A DNA stretch of 64,000 nucleotides from Viola odorata (Eukaryota > Streptophyta > Magnoliopsida > Malpighiales > Violaceae), in the NCBI GenBank assembly GCA_963691705.1, contig OY829545.1, positions 38,117,475-38,181,474 on the forward strand, read 5' to 3'. The position numbers and the translations under genes were made by a program. The notes under the pieces are model-generated. The model was not told the DNA's origin and ran no database searches. It was given only the letters and a program-made list of their open reading frames with translations. This document shows positions 23,616-35,860 of the stretch, one piece after another. Numbering within the stretch: the first letter of the stretch is position 1; each line of letters opens with the position of its first letter.

Positions 23616-23943
23616 CGTAAGCGGTTCGTCCCCATGCCTTGTCTTTTAAATTTACGTAAGCGGTTCATCCCCACGCCTTGTCATTTAAATTTGCGTAAGC
23701 GGTTCATCCCTACGCCTTGTCTTTTAAAATTGCATAAGCGGATCGTCCCCATGCCTTGTCTTTTAAATTTGCGCAAACGGTTCGTCCCCACACCATGTCT
23801 TTTAAATTTGCGTAAGCGGTTCGTCCCCACGCCTCGTCTTTTAAATTTGCGTAAGTGGTTCGTCCCCACGCCATGTCTTTTAAATTTGCATAAGCAGTTC
23901 GCCCCCACGCCATGTCTTTTAATTAGCCTAAGTGGTTCATACC
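23616..23943 (+). repeat. 39-bp minisatellite, eight copies plus a partial one
   Basis: The unit begins CGTAAGCGGTTCGTCCCCAC and ends TTTTAAATTTG, with a few differences per copy; the last full copy is 38 bp. Since 39 is divisible by 3 it creates repetitive open frames on both strands that are not genes. It lies upstream of the 3' LTR, where Tat elements are known to carry tandem repeats. Confidence 0.92.
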
Positions 23944-24268
23944 ACCCCCGCTATCAAATCAACATCAAAATGAAGGTACGTTACTGTCAATCAATATCCA
24001 AGCGAAGGTACGTTACAACTCTAATTTACAACATTCCGTCATTTACATTTCTGCATAATTATTACTCCTCCTTGAGCAACTACATTTTTACATAATTCTA
24101 CATTTCTGCATAATTATTACTCCTCCTTGAGTGACTATATTTTACTTTTTTTGTGTAAATCCACATTTCAACTGGTTATAATGTATTCAAAACAGGGTAA
24201 ATACTTGGGGCAACCGTCTTTACTGCTTATCAAAAAATTCAGTTACACTGTATTTTTGATCAGACAGT

Positions 24269-24282
24269 AAAGAGGGGGCAAC
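24269..24282 (+). promoter_or_regulatory. Polypurine tract of the Tat-type element
   Basis: AAAGAGGGGGCAAC directly before the 3' LTR; the Ogre element has AAAGAAGGGGCAAT at the same place (29645-29658, minus). Confidence 0.8.
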
Positions 24283-25769
24283 TGTTGCTACCCGATTTTG
24301 TATTTTTTCACAACTCTTTTTTATTTTATTACTTATCACGTTTAATAGCCCGTTTACGTCAAATTTCAGTCAATCTTTGATCGTGGGCTATTTATTTAAT
24401 ATTCCGCGTCATTTTATGTCTTTTTAAGTTTTTCGTATTTTTGACTGTCTTTACGCGAACTTCTTTTGGTCCCGAGTGTGTTTCCTCGGACCGTGGATCG
24501 AGCGCGTTATTTCTTTAGTTGATAATTACCTACTATTCCCCTCGGTTTGGATTTATTTTCAAGCGATTTCGTGTCCGAATTAATGCATTAATGCTTAGGC
24601 CCAGACGGAGAAGGTGGGTTGTCTAGCCCATATGGGAAAGGAAGAGGAGTGAAGGGCTGGTCCTGTGCCAAGCCTGCAAGGAAAGGAGAAGATGGGTTGT
24701 CTGGCCCATGCGGGAAAGGAAAAGAGAAGAGGGCTTGGCCCTTGGCTGATCTGATGCTGGGCTGGTTTGAGCCCAACTGCTGGGCCCAGTTTTTTGGCCC
24801 ACCGTAAGTATTTTGTATCCTTTGCTCGTTTGTAATATTTAATTAATTAATTTACTTATTTTTAATTGTTAATTAATCATTTGCATTTAATTATCAAATA
24901 ATTAATTTGCTTGCTTTTAATTAACTAATTAATTTTTTTAATTTTTTTACTTATTTTAATTGTTAAATCATTTTATTTAATTGCTTGATGTTTATTTTAC
25001 TCATACTAATGATCTCATTTTGTAGGGGAAAATCAAATCTTCGCTCACAAGTACACTTTTCTCTTCTCTTTTATTTATCCAATGCTTTCCGTAAATATTA
25101 TTCGTATGCATGCTATTTAAAAATGTTAAAAACTTATATCATAATCGTATGCATGATATTTAGAATTGTTAGAAAATAAAATCAACGCACATGTTTACGT
25201 GTTTAAATCACTTGTTTTTTTATGCCATGAAATTAATTGTTATGCATTGATACATGAGCATGGTGGCATCGATCCCACACGGTTATTTGCAATCATTAAA
25301 TTGGTATTGTGCTAGTTTTTATCCATGATAGGATCACATAATAATTAATTAATCATGCATGGCTAGATAATAATAACGGATCGCTCACTTTAGTAAAAAA
25401 CGGTAACCATTCCGTTGAAGAAATACTTGTCCCGAAGTTGACCCTAAGAATACTAAAGTGACATTTCCTATGAGGGCTAACTTATGTGTTTTTTTATTGT
25501 CCCTTCCAAGCACCTTTTTACCGGTAACCTTTTTTAAGGATGTGACTCGGGTGCCTAACACCTTCCCGAGTCCATAATACGATCTCGAACCTTCATTCTT
25601 TGGTTTATACCTATTGTGCCTTAGTTTTTTATCTTATGCCATGACGATTAGGTTCCCTAAACCTAGAAAATAAATAGGGTGGCGACTTCATTGCATTATG
25701 CGAGGCATCCATTTATGCTTAACATCCGTCCCGAACCTATTCGCAGAAAATCAAAAAGGGGGTGCGACA
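24283..25769 (+). repeat. 3' LTR of the Tat-type element, internally deleted (1487 bp)
   Basis: Matches the outer parts of the 5' LTR but lacks about 930 bp (5' LTR equivalent about 18640-19610, in more than one piece), which includes the TATA box. Confidence 0.86.
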
Positions 25770-25774
25770 GTAAC

Positions 25775-26290
25775 CAAACCTCAAATGTTTCTTGGATATT
25801 AAATATCCTTACCGAGAAGTATAGAATAACTGAAAATTTTGAATTGAACCGATCCGAAAATAAATCTATTTTAAAATTGATTAAATAGACCCATAAAATT
25901 AAACAAAATAACATGAAAATGAGGTCAAAATGACCTCAATTATTTTATATGGAGAAAAAATGACGCATTTATCAAAGTAGAACTTGATCTTTGAAATTAA
26001 TTATTTACTTAGTAGTTTCATATTTTACGAAAAAAAGTTTTTATAATAATTAAGCATTAGAATATTGCATTCTCATTGAATTATAATTGTTATTGAGTTG
26101 ACTATTTATTCATTTTTAAAGAATTTATTTGAAATGAGACATTAAATGGGTTTGTAAGGTTAGTTACCAAAATTATATACTCTTTCCTCTCTCTTTTTTT
26201 TCTCTATAAGCACAAGCTAACACGTATATAATTTGTCAAAACGAAAAAAAAAACCATTTGGTATTTCTTGAAATATTGTAACCTTAGCAC
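25775..26290. other. AT-rich host DNA, no gene recognised
   Basis: Continuation of the target site at 18388. Contains only short AT-rich readings. Confidence 0.5.
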
Positions 26291-26402
26291 ATGAGGTTGT
26301 AGTTCAACTAATTAGTACATGTTGTCTTTATGAATTAAGGTCATGGGTTCAACCTATAATATTGTAATGATAAAACTAATAATATAATCAATTTTAAAAA
26401 AA
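26291..26402 (+). mobile_element. tRNA-derived SINE
   Basis: A box-A-like phrase (TGTAGTTCAACTAATTAG, around 26298-26315) and a box B (GGTTCAACC, 26346-26354) are spaced as in a pol III promoter, and the unit ends in an A-rich tail (AAAAAAAG). These are the parts of a plant SINE. The head resembles a tRNA gene but cannot fold as one. It lies just left of the Ogre LTR. Confidence 0.65.
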
Positions 26403-26412
26403 GAATTGTACC

Positions 26413-29400
26413 TATTGCGCACCGAAAATAAAAATATTCGCGAGTATACAACGAATCTGAGACCTTACGATGCTCGGCGTAAAAGGACGCCTCGCAACAT
26501 GCAATGAAGTCGCCACCCTAATTTTGTCTCTAGGTTTAGGGAACCTAATCATCATGGCATAAAAATGAAATAAATGAAAAAACTAAAGGCACAAAAAAGG
26601 GGTCTGAACCCCAGACAAAGGTTCGGGGTCGTATTATGGTCTCGGGAAGGTGTTAGGCACCCGAGTCACATCCGAAAATGGTTACCGGTTGATAAGAGAG
26701 GTGTTTAAAAGGTGTTTGATAAAATACGTTTTGAAAAGGGGGTCCTTAGAGCAATCGTCACTTTGGTCTTTTCCATGATCGGGACCGTTCAGGAATAATT
26801 AATCGTTGGACGGGGTTACCGTTTTTAAAATCTTTTCGGACGGGGTTACCGTTTTCAAGACCGATCGATTATTCCTGACCGTAGCGTGATGGGACTGAAT
26901 TTTCCGTAAGACCGAATGAGCGCTCTCTATTTCATCATCAGACTTATGCATGATTAAATTAATTACTACGTGATTCTATCATGGATAAGTTAATAGAGTA
27001 CAAAATTAAATGAGAGGTTTTGACGTGATAAAATTGATGTGGGATCGAAGCCACCAAGTACATGCAGTCAATATAAGAAGAATTTAAAATCAAACGAACA
27101 TGGCATTGTAAGCAAGTCTTTAAACAAGTTGTTGATGTGGGTTGATTTTAATTCTAGCAATTCTATATATCATGCGTACGATTAATATTTACGGAAAAGC
27201 ATTGAATAAATAAAAATGAACGAAAGGCGTACTTTCGAGCGAAGCTTGAATTTTAACACTACAAAATGAGAGTGTTAGCGATAGCTCGAAAAAAAAATAA
27301 GCAATTTATGAATGCGAGAATTTAAATAACAGTTGATATTTATCAAAAAATTAAATGCTGGTTTGATGCATACGAAGATAAAAGGGTGATTTGATGAGTA
27401 CAGGAAAATTTAAATGATATTTTGCGTGTGAGAAATTTATGTGATGACAGTTGATAAGTGCGAGAAATTTAGATGATGATTTAATGCATACGAGAATTTA
27501 AATGCTGATTTGATGCGTGTAGAAAATTTGAATGCTAATTTGATAAGTGCAGAAAATTTAAATGCTGATTTGATTAGTGCGAAAATTAAATGATGCTAGT
27601 TGATAAGTGCAAAAATTTAAAATGCTGATTTGATAAGTGCGAAAATTAAATGATGCCAGTTGATAAGTGCGAAAATTTATATGATGATTTGCAGAAAATT
27701 TAAGTGATGATTTGACGAAAAAATCAAAGATTTGATATTTGCAGAAATTAAGCAGTTCATGATTTGCAGAAAATAAAACAATTGATGATTTGCAGAAAAT
27801 TAAATAGTTGATATTGCAGAAAATTAAAGCAGTTGATATTGCAGAAAATTAAAGCAGTTGATATTGCAGAAAATAAAACAAGTGATAATTTGCAGAATTT
27901 TAAACAGTTGATATTGCAGAAAATTAAACAGTTGATATTTGCGACCGACCATGTAGGCGGTAAATTGAATTTAAATTGCCGAAAGTAAGTTGCGAAAAAT
28001 TAAAGTGCGAAGAATTTAAACAGTTGATAAGTACAGAAAATTAAAGTGACGGTACAAAAAATAATCATACGAAACATACAAATATTTTTACGAAAATGCG
28101 ATCCGAGATCTCGGAAAAATGAAGATGGGTTGGGCCCAATTTGAAAAAAAACAAAGAAAATGGGCCTCCAAGAAAATGAAAAGAATGGTGATGGGCCAAG
28201 CCCATCACCTTTCACGCGTGAATAGGCCATTATGGCACTATTCACCGTCTTCTTCCTTGGTCGCCGGCGCCACTGCCGTCGGCCAAGCTCCGGCCACAGG
28301 TGGCCGTTTCAACAAATCTTTGTACCGAGTTGCTCGTCTCCTCGACGGCTTCCCGACCATACAAGCCTCGAATTTTAGTTTAAACCGTACCGAGTTTAAT
28401 TTCGAAAAAATGACGAAAATGATAATTACCGAAAACTAATTAATTCACACGATTTATCTAACTATTTAGAAAATTAAAAGCATGTATTTAATCTACAGCA
28501 TGCATATGAATTATTGGCATAAAAATAAACAATTTATTTGATCAAAAACACATTTAAATAATTAAAGGAAGAAAAACACATGAAAATGAAGAAAAGCTTG
28601 AAGAACAACTTACTGAAAAGCTATGAACTTTGGCGATCGATGCTCTACATGAGCTATCAATCAATGAGGGAGAAGAAGCAAGATTACTAGGGGTGAATTC
28701 ATGGTTTGAAACGTTAGAGGGAGTGGCCTTTTATAGGCTGAAGGTCGCGTGGGGTTGAAGCGCGAGTGTGCCAGTGTTGGCCGAACGGTCGTGTTGGTGG
28801 AGCTAGGGGAGGCAAGGTGGCGAGCTAGGCGGCTGAGGTGAGGGTTGGAAGTGACAGGAAGCGACGGGAGCAGGCTGCTCGGTGGCCTGCTCCGCTGCTG
28901 CTCCACGTCCACGGTGCATGTGTACCATGCTCCTTAATTTGTCAACCGTTGATCTGGTTGACTTTCCTTGGTCAACCAGATCAACGGTTATGACCAAATG
29001 TCCCCTTTAAGTCTATTTAAATGGCCTCGAGCCATTTTCGCGAACAAACGTTCCAAATTTTCGAGCCGAAAGTGCCAGCGCGTAGAGAAAAATAAGGCGA
29101 GTTTAACCGTCTATAGCAAATGACGAGAATTTTTTATTTAACTTGTTTATTTTCTCGTTCGGAAACATGAAATGTTGGGACGAAAAATAAATGACGTTAT
29201 GACGAAAATTACGCGAAACGTTGTTGGTCGGCGTGAATGAAAAAAAGAGTAGGTACTAGTTGATGGAAAACATTTCGAGTTCGAGCCATTGTCCGAGTGA
29301 ACTTACTCGGGTCCAATAAAAGCTCGAACGAAAATAATAATAAAAAAATAAAAATGCTAAAAAATGCGATAAAATACTAAAAATCTTAAATCTCATGCGA

Positions 29401-29644
29401 TGACCTAAAACAAAGAAATAACTAGCAAATGACTAACGGATAATTAAAAATATAATTTTTAAGGCTAAAAATAATAATGATAATAATAACGAAAATACGT
29501 GACGAAAAATTAAAAGAGCGATTTCGAACGCTGACGATGATAAAAATGCGATGAGAATTTAAAAATGCTAATGACAGTAAATTAAATAAAATGATGAAAA
29601 TGCTAAATTTAATTAAAAATGGCGTCAAAACTCGGGTATCAACA
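26413..29644 (-). repeat. 3' LTR of the split Ogre element (3.23 kb)
   Basis: Minus-strand start TGTTGATACCCG at 29644. It contains a degenerate short tandem repeat (27340-27950, units around TTGATAAGTGCGAAAA), a TATA box near 28724 and a perfect 19-bp inverted repeat at 28944-28989. Confidence 0.85.
28944..28989. promoter_or_regulatory. Perfect 19-bp inverted repeat with W-box cores in the Ogre LTR
   Basis: AACCGTTGATCTGGTTGAC and its exact complement are separated by eight bases. Each arm contains TTGAC/GTCAA, the core bound by WRKY factors. It lies some 220 bases upstream of the TATA box in the LTR sense. Confidence 0.7.
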
Positions 29645-29658
29645 ATTGCCCCTTCTTT
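29645..29658 (-). promoter_or_regulatory. Polypurine tract of the Ogre element
   Basis: On the minus strand AAAGAAGGGGCAAT directly before the LTR; it closely resembles the tract at 24269-24282. Confidence 0.8.
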
Positions 29659-29754
29659 ACTGTCTTATCGAGGTATTTGATAAGCAGTAAAGACGATTGC
29701 CCCTACATATCCGAATTTTGGCGACACAGCAGGTCTTACCTCGATCTCACCATG

Positions 29755-31120
29755 ATGATGTCACTCTGGGAGGAGGTAAGTTTGTTGACGTCACTCGGGG
29801 AGGAGATAGATTGTTGTTGTCACTCTAGGAGGAGGTAGGTTCGTCGATGTCACTCTCGGAGGAGATATTGTTGTAGACATCACTCTGGGAGGAGATATTG
29901 TTGATGTTACTCTAGGAGGAGATATAATTTGATAATGTCACTCTGGGAGGAGGTAAGTTCGTTGATGTCACTCTAGGAGGAGGTAGTTGGTTGATGTCAC
30001 TTTGGGAGGAGATATAATTTGATAATGTCACTCTGGAAGGAGGTAAGTTCGTTGATGTTACTCTGGGAGGAGGTAGTTGGTTGATGTCACTCTGGGAGGA
30101 GATATAATTTGATAATGTCACTTTGGGAGGAGGTAAGTTCGTTGATGTCACTCTAGGAGGAGGTAGTTGGTTGATGTCACTCTGGGAGGAGATAGTTTTG
30201 ATGATGTTATTAGTTTTGATGATGTTATTCGTTGATGTCACTCTAGGAGGAGATAGTTGGTTGATGTCACTCTAGGAGGAGATATTTTTGATGTCACTCT
30301 GGGAGGAGATAGATTGTTGATTGGATGTCCTGCAAAGATGTAAACTTACATCTACCCGGGCATTGAGAGAAACATACGTTGCAGAAAATATAAATGACAA
30401 CTACTCTGACAGGAATGGAAGATAATTTTACAAAAATGTAAATGACGGCTCCACTGGGGGGAGATAAGCGTTTGACATGTAATGGACGTTGCTTCGGGAG
30501 GATAATGCACGATCCACAGAAATATGAATGATTTGTCCTAATGATGTCACTCTAAGAGGAGGAAATGCAAATGATGTCACTCTAGGAGGAGGAAAATGCA
30601 TGATGTTGTCACTCTGGGAGGAGGAAATGCAAATGATGTCACTCTGGGAGGAGATAATAATTATGCAGAAATGTAGAATTATGTAAATGATGTCACTCTG
30701 GGAGGAAAAAAATGCATGATGCTGTCACTCTGGGAGGAGGAAATGCAGTACAGAAACGTAAACAACGTCAATCCCGTAGGAGAAGACGTGAAATGCGGAA
30801 ATTAAACTAAGGTCACTCTAGGAGGAGGAAATGCACATGATGTCACTCTAGGAGGAGAAAAATGTTGATGTTGTCACTCTGGGAGGAGGAAATATAAAGT
30901 TGTCACTCTAGGAGGAGGAAATACAAGGTTGTCACTCTAGGAGGAGGAAATATAAAATGAGTAAATTTAAATGACGTTAATCCCGTAGGAGAAGACGCGA
31001 GGTGCAAAAATAAGCTAATCGTCACTTTAGGAGGATAAACATAAATGCTATCACTCTGGGAGGAGGGAACGTATGATGTCACTCTAGGAGGAGAAAAATG
31101 CAAATGATCACTCTAGGAGG
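29755..31120 (-). repeat. Minisatellite of CACTCTGGGAGGAG units in the Ogre 3' UTR
   Basis: More than thirty copies of the plus-strand core TCACTCTRGGAGGAG, regular at about 30-bp spacing from 29755 to 30315, then more scattered to 31120 with spacers such as AAATGCAAATGATG. Minus-strand open readings here are repeat artefacts. Confidence 0.9.
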
Positions 31121-32841
31121 TGAGAAATGCTCTTTTGTTACCAGCGGCCTTGATACGAACCTAGAATGCATCTGCATCCTGTTCAGGAGGTAACGACCCC
31201 AAGGACAAAACTTTCCCACGATTTGCAGCCGTAAGCAATCCTCACGTGATATTAGTGTTTGCACTCACGCTCTGAAACAAGGTTAAGTGTTTTACGCTCA
31301 TAAAGATGCAACTAACATGATACATAATTTCAATTCGCAATGTCAATCCGAGTGAATAGACTTCAAATGAAGATGCACATGCATGGGCATTCTAATAATC
31401 GATGGGAATTTCACGGAAAATAATGAAAGGACATGAAATGTCCGGAAAGAAGCTTGTTTTAGGTAAAGATGTGCTTTTCTGATGAGTTTGAAGGTTTTTG
31501 ATGAGTGACGTTTGTCGATTGGCCCTGATGAGGGCAAGGTGCGCGAGTTCTTTCATTTTTTTGCTAGGGATGCTTTCTTGACAGAGTGCATGAGCTCTTG
31601 GATCCTTGCTGGGAATGTCATTTTCCGGTCGGCCAGGGGCCCTGTTCTCGAGTCTTTACTGGAGAATGTTTCCTTCGAGATTCCTTGAGTTAGCTCTGGG
31701 CCCTTTTTCTTTCATTTTTTGCTGGGGATGCTTTCTTTTTCTCTTCTTTTTTTTCTTCTTTTTTTTTCCTTTTTTTCTTTTCTTTTTGATTTGAAATGCA
31801 TCAGAGTAGAGCAAGCACAACCTTTGTCTTGATCTCTTCTCGTTCTGGCTTAAGGCCTCGGCCTTCATCTTTACGTTCTTGGTCTTTCTTCAGTGATAGT
31901 TCTTAGCGATTCTTCGGTGACCTTTTATGTCTCCTTTATCATTGAATCTTGAACTTGGCGTGCTTTTTACTTCCGGATGGCTATCTTAGTTGAAACTGCT
32001 CCTTGGCTCCCGGGGTATGAGTGATAGTGAAAGTTTCGGTAGTGATGGCATATGTGGTGGAAAGGGGGAAGAAATGAAAAAATGGAGAAGGTCGTAAAAG
32101 TCCCACGTCATTTTATTGCTATCCATGTCTAATTGCACATATACCCTGGATATTATGCGAATTCAACTAGTACCTAGTCAGGCATTTACACTCATGAAGG
32201 AATAAGGTGCGATGGCTCGAAAATGCTTACCGGGATTTGTCTATGACTGCTTACGTCTGAGCAAATCATGGATATAAGATCAAACAAGTATGATCATGTA
32301 TGACATGTAATTTTGATGGATGCCTTATTTAATAGAGGGATTGAACATCCCCGATCTATGAAATGCATGAATATGCCATGAGAGTAGTATGGATTTTATT
32401 TTAGCCGGGCTAAAAAGGGATATTTTGATTGATTTGATAGTTTAAAGATAGGACGCGGGGGACGACCTATTTGCAAGAGTCCAATAAGAACCTAAAGGGT
32501 TGCCCCCAGTGGGCCAGACGACTGTACGCAAATTAAAGCTAACAAAGCGCAGGAACAAAAATAAATTTTAATGAAGGGGGAAGAAAGATGGACTCCCCTG
32601 AAATATGCAGCGGCACTGCGAGGGCGTCTTCCACAAGCTTTACGTGGGTGACAATGGGATGATTCAAGTCCCTGCGAAATGAAGAGGGGACAACGGAGTA
32701 GAAAAGAAAAACCGATTTGGAAACAAAAATGACATAAGTTTAGGGATTCCCCCTTTCCTCAGCCCGGCTTTCCGAGGGTGCCTACGGTCTGGTTCCGGTT
32801 CAGCAGCTAAGCAAAGTGGTGTTATGCGAGTCTGGAAAATT
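31121..32841 (-). other. Rest of the Ogre 3' untranslated region
   Basis: No coding motif. Part of it (32100-32230) resembles 21990-22085 of the Tat-type element on the opposite strand. A T-rich stretch lies near 31735-31795. Confidence 0.6.
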
Positions 32842-33740
32842 AGGCCTGGCCTGGTAAGTTTTTACGGGTCCATGACTAGACCCGGTAAAAAATGGACCAG
32901 ACATCAATTATTTATTTATTTATTTGTTTAGGGAGTCGAATAAGGATCCCTAGCACCACCGCTTTTAAATTTATTTCTAGACTCAAGATTGCATTTTTTG
33001 TGATCTTGTTTGGAAGAATCAGATAAATTTATTAGGAAATAACAATGGTCAAGGGAGATGAACAAATACAAGATCTGACGATTTGTGACTGAATAATACT
33101 AGATCTAGAATTCTAAAGGACAAAGAAAAAACAACTTTGGATCCCAAAGGTAGTACGAAGTTCATGAGGTTTCCAACAACTTTCAATTCAAGATCTCTCA
33201 TGACTATTAATCTTTCAAGGTGTTCAAATTGATTTGGAACTCATAAGAAATACTAAGAAATTGCAGGTATGATATTTGAACCTCTATCAGAGTCATGATC
33301 CTCCCTTGCCAACCCTCTTCACTCAAATAAATAGATAGTACAAGTGTAAGATTTTTTTCGAACAAAAATTGAAGCTCTAAAAGGAGAGATGACCGCATGT
33401 TTTGGGTTTCAAATTATAGAGATGTGGAGAAGGAGACAAAGGAGAGGGAAGAAGAAGGAGAATGGTCCTAATGGAGAAGGAGAATAAATGAGTGATTAAA
33501 TGAGATGAGAGGGATGCGCAACAACAAAGTCAAACAACATATATGACAAATATATGCATAAGTAACCCTAATTGTTACACAAATCTGCTTTTGGTTGGGA
33601 CAGACCCGTATGGGACCGGGTCTCGCTCGGTCAAGTCCTGACCCCAATCCGGTCGGCCTATAAAGTGGGCCAAAAATATTAGTCACGGTCCCGTCTAAGG
33701 ACCCGGGTCCGGGCAGGGTCCACAAGTCCCGGTCCCGTCT
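32842..33740 (-). mobile_element. Larger part of a hAT-like non-autonomous element, cut by the inversion
   Basis: GGGTCC/GGTCCCG-rich subterminal sequence at 33650-33740 resembles that at 56700-56799 in the same orientation. With the inversion undone these become inverted ends of one element of about 1 kb inserted in the 250-bp array. No transposase. Boundaries uncertain. Confidence 0.45.
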
Positions 33741-35860
33741 CAAGTAAGGTGTTTAATTTAGTTTTCTGCACGTACACCTAAATAAGAAAATATGAAAAGG
33801 TTGTTTGAATAGTAATTACTACACTTACACCCAAGTTACAAAAATATTGAAAGGTTGCCACTAAGTATATGTATATTGAGGTTACTAAAACATATAGTAC
33901 AGGTTATCATAAATGTGTATAAAGGTAACTATAAATACAAGACTTGGCATCGTGCGAACGTTTGCATACTACCAAAGAGTCATGTAAAGCTTCACGCGAG
34001 ACATTTAACTTAGTCATGTGCACGTATAACTTAATTTGGAAAGTATGAAAAGGTTACTTGATTGGTAATACTACACGTACACCCAAGTTTTAAAAATAAG
34101 AAAAGATCACTAGGTTGTATAGTGAAGTCAACAAAAATATATATAAAGGTTTGTAGAATGTACAATACAAGACTTGACACCATGAGAAAATATAGGTTGT
34201 CATAAATGTACTTAGAGGTAGCTATAAATACAAGACTTGGCACCAAGAGAAAAAATTGCATACTATCAAAGAGCCATGGAAGGTCTCAATTGAGGTGTTT
34301 AATTTAGTTTTCTGTACACATATCTAAATAAAAAAAGTATGAAAAGGTTACTTGGTTGATAACTACTATTCGTACACCCAAGTTACAAAAATATCAAAAG
34401 GTCACCACTAAGAATATGCATATAAAGGTTACTAAAACGTATAGTATATGCTATCATAAACGTGTATAGAGGTAACTATAAATACAAAACTTGACACCGT
34501 GAGAGCATTTGTATGCTACCAAATAGTCATGTAAGGTGTCACGTGAAGTGTTTAATTTAGTCATCTACATTTACAACTTAATTAGAAAAGTATGAAAAGA
34601 TTAGAGTCATGTAAGGTCGCATATGAGGTGTTTAATTTCGTTGTCTACACATACAACTTACTTAGAAAAGTATGAAAATGTTACTTGGTTGGTAACTACT
34701 ACACGTATACCTAAGTACAAAAATATCAAAAGGTCACCACTAAGAATATGTATATTAAAGTTAATAGAATGCATAGTGTAGGTTATCATAAAAGTGTATA
34801 GATGTAACTATAAATACAAAACTTGGCACCATGAGAGCATTTGCATACTACCATAGAGTCATGTAAGGTCTCATACAAGGTGTTTAATTTAGTCGTCTGC
34901 ACGTATAAATTAATTAGAAAAGTATGAAAAGGTTACTTGGTTGGTAACTACTAACCGTACACCCAAGTTACAAAAATATCAAAAGGTCACCACTAAGAAT
35001 ATGTATATTAAAGTTAGTAGAACGTATGGTATAGGTTATCATAAACATGTATATAGCTAAATAAGTACAAGACTTGGCACCGTGAGAGCATTTGCATACT
35101 ACCAAAGAGTCGTATAAGGTCTCACGCGAGGTGTTTAATTTAGTCATCTACACATATAGCTTAATTAGAAAAGTATGAAAAGGTTACTTGCTTGCTAACT
35201 ACTACACGTACACCCAAGTTACAAAAATATCAAAAGGTCACTACTACAAATATGTATATAAAGATTACTAGACCGTATAGTATAGGTTATCATAAACATG
35301 TATACAGGTACTTATAAATACAAGAGTTGATACCGTGAGAGCATTTGCATACTACCAATAGTCATGTAAGGTCTAACGCGAGGTCTTCAATTTAGTCATC
35401 TAGACGTATAACTTAATTAGAAATGTATGAAAAGGTTACTTGGTTGGTAACTACTACACATACACCCAAATTACAAAAATATCAAAAGGTCACCACTAAG
35501 AATATGGATGTAAAGGTTAATACAACATGTAGTATAGGAATTATCATAAACATGTATAGAGGTAACTATAAATACAAGACTTGGCACCCTGAGAGCATTT
35601 GCGTACTACGAAAGAGTGTAAGGTCTCACGCGAGGCATTTAGTTTAGTCATCTACACGTACAACTTAATTAGAAAAGTATGAAAAAGTTACTCGATTAGT
35701 AACTACTACACGTACACCAAAGTTAATAGTATCAAAACATCACTAGATTGTTCACTGAAGTCAATAAAAATATATATAAAGGTTTGTAAAATTCAATATA
35801 GGTTATTATAAACCTAAAATATAGGTTATCGTAAATGGGACAAGCCGTCTAGGCTCTTAA
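33741..35860 (+). repeat. Tandem array of an approximately 250-bp unit, eight or more copies
   Basis: Landmarks such as AAAAGTATGAAAAGGTTACT recur near 34040, 34332, 34668, 34919, 35168 and 35421, mostly 249-254 bases apart. Other constant phrases are ACCCAAGTTACAAAAATATC, CTATAAATACAAGACTTGGC and GGTGTTTAATTTAGTC. Copies differ by substitutions and small indels. Reverse-orientation copies are at 56800-57105 and 57688-57740. No coding content. Confidence 0.9.

Larger units (their letters stand above)
18394..25769 (+). mobile_element. Coding-less Tat/Ogre-type LTR retrotransposon (7376 bp), GTAAC target duplication
   Basis: GTAAC at 18389-18393 and 25770-25774 flanks LTRs at 18394-20813 and 24283-25769. 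The primer site (TTTGGAGACTTCACTAGGG from 20815) is the variant of the Ogre site at 49515, and the 600 bases after it resemble the Ogre leader at 49680-49850. The 3' part resembles the minus-strand Ogre 3' UTR at 32100-32230. ORF1, gag and pol are absent from the 3.47-kb internal region, so it is a deletion derivative that needed proteins in trans. Confidence 0.88.
26413..32841 (-). mobile_element. Ogre (Tat) element, 3' half, minus strand
   Basis: Read on the minus strand, this piece runs from 32841 through a 3' UTR with minisatellites to a polypurine tract (29645-29658) and a 3.23-kb LTR ending at 26413. The LTR matches the one at 37595-49513 on the opposite strand. The flank 26408-26412 is GTACC, and the flank of the other LTR, 37590-37594, is its complement, as expected for the two ends of one insertion separated by an inversion. 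The terminal CA is changed to TA. No pol motif remains in this half. Confidence 0.8.

Noticed and set aside
23175..24095. Open frame of 306 codons with repeating RKRFVPTPCLLNL-type units, and mirror readings on the minus strand
   Set aside because: Produced by a 39-bp minisatellite (divisible by 3) and a 99-bp duplication inside a coding-less LTR element; both strands are open, and no family or start context supports a gene.
29912..31264. Minus-strand open frames with PPPRVTSTN-type repeats
   Set aside because: Direct consequence of the CACTCTGGGAGGAG minisatellite in the Ogre 3' UTR.
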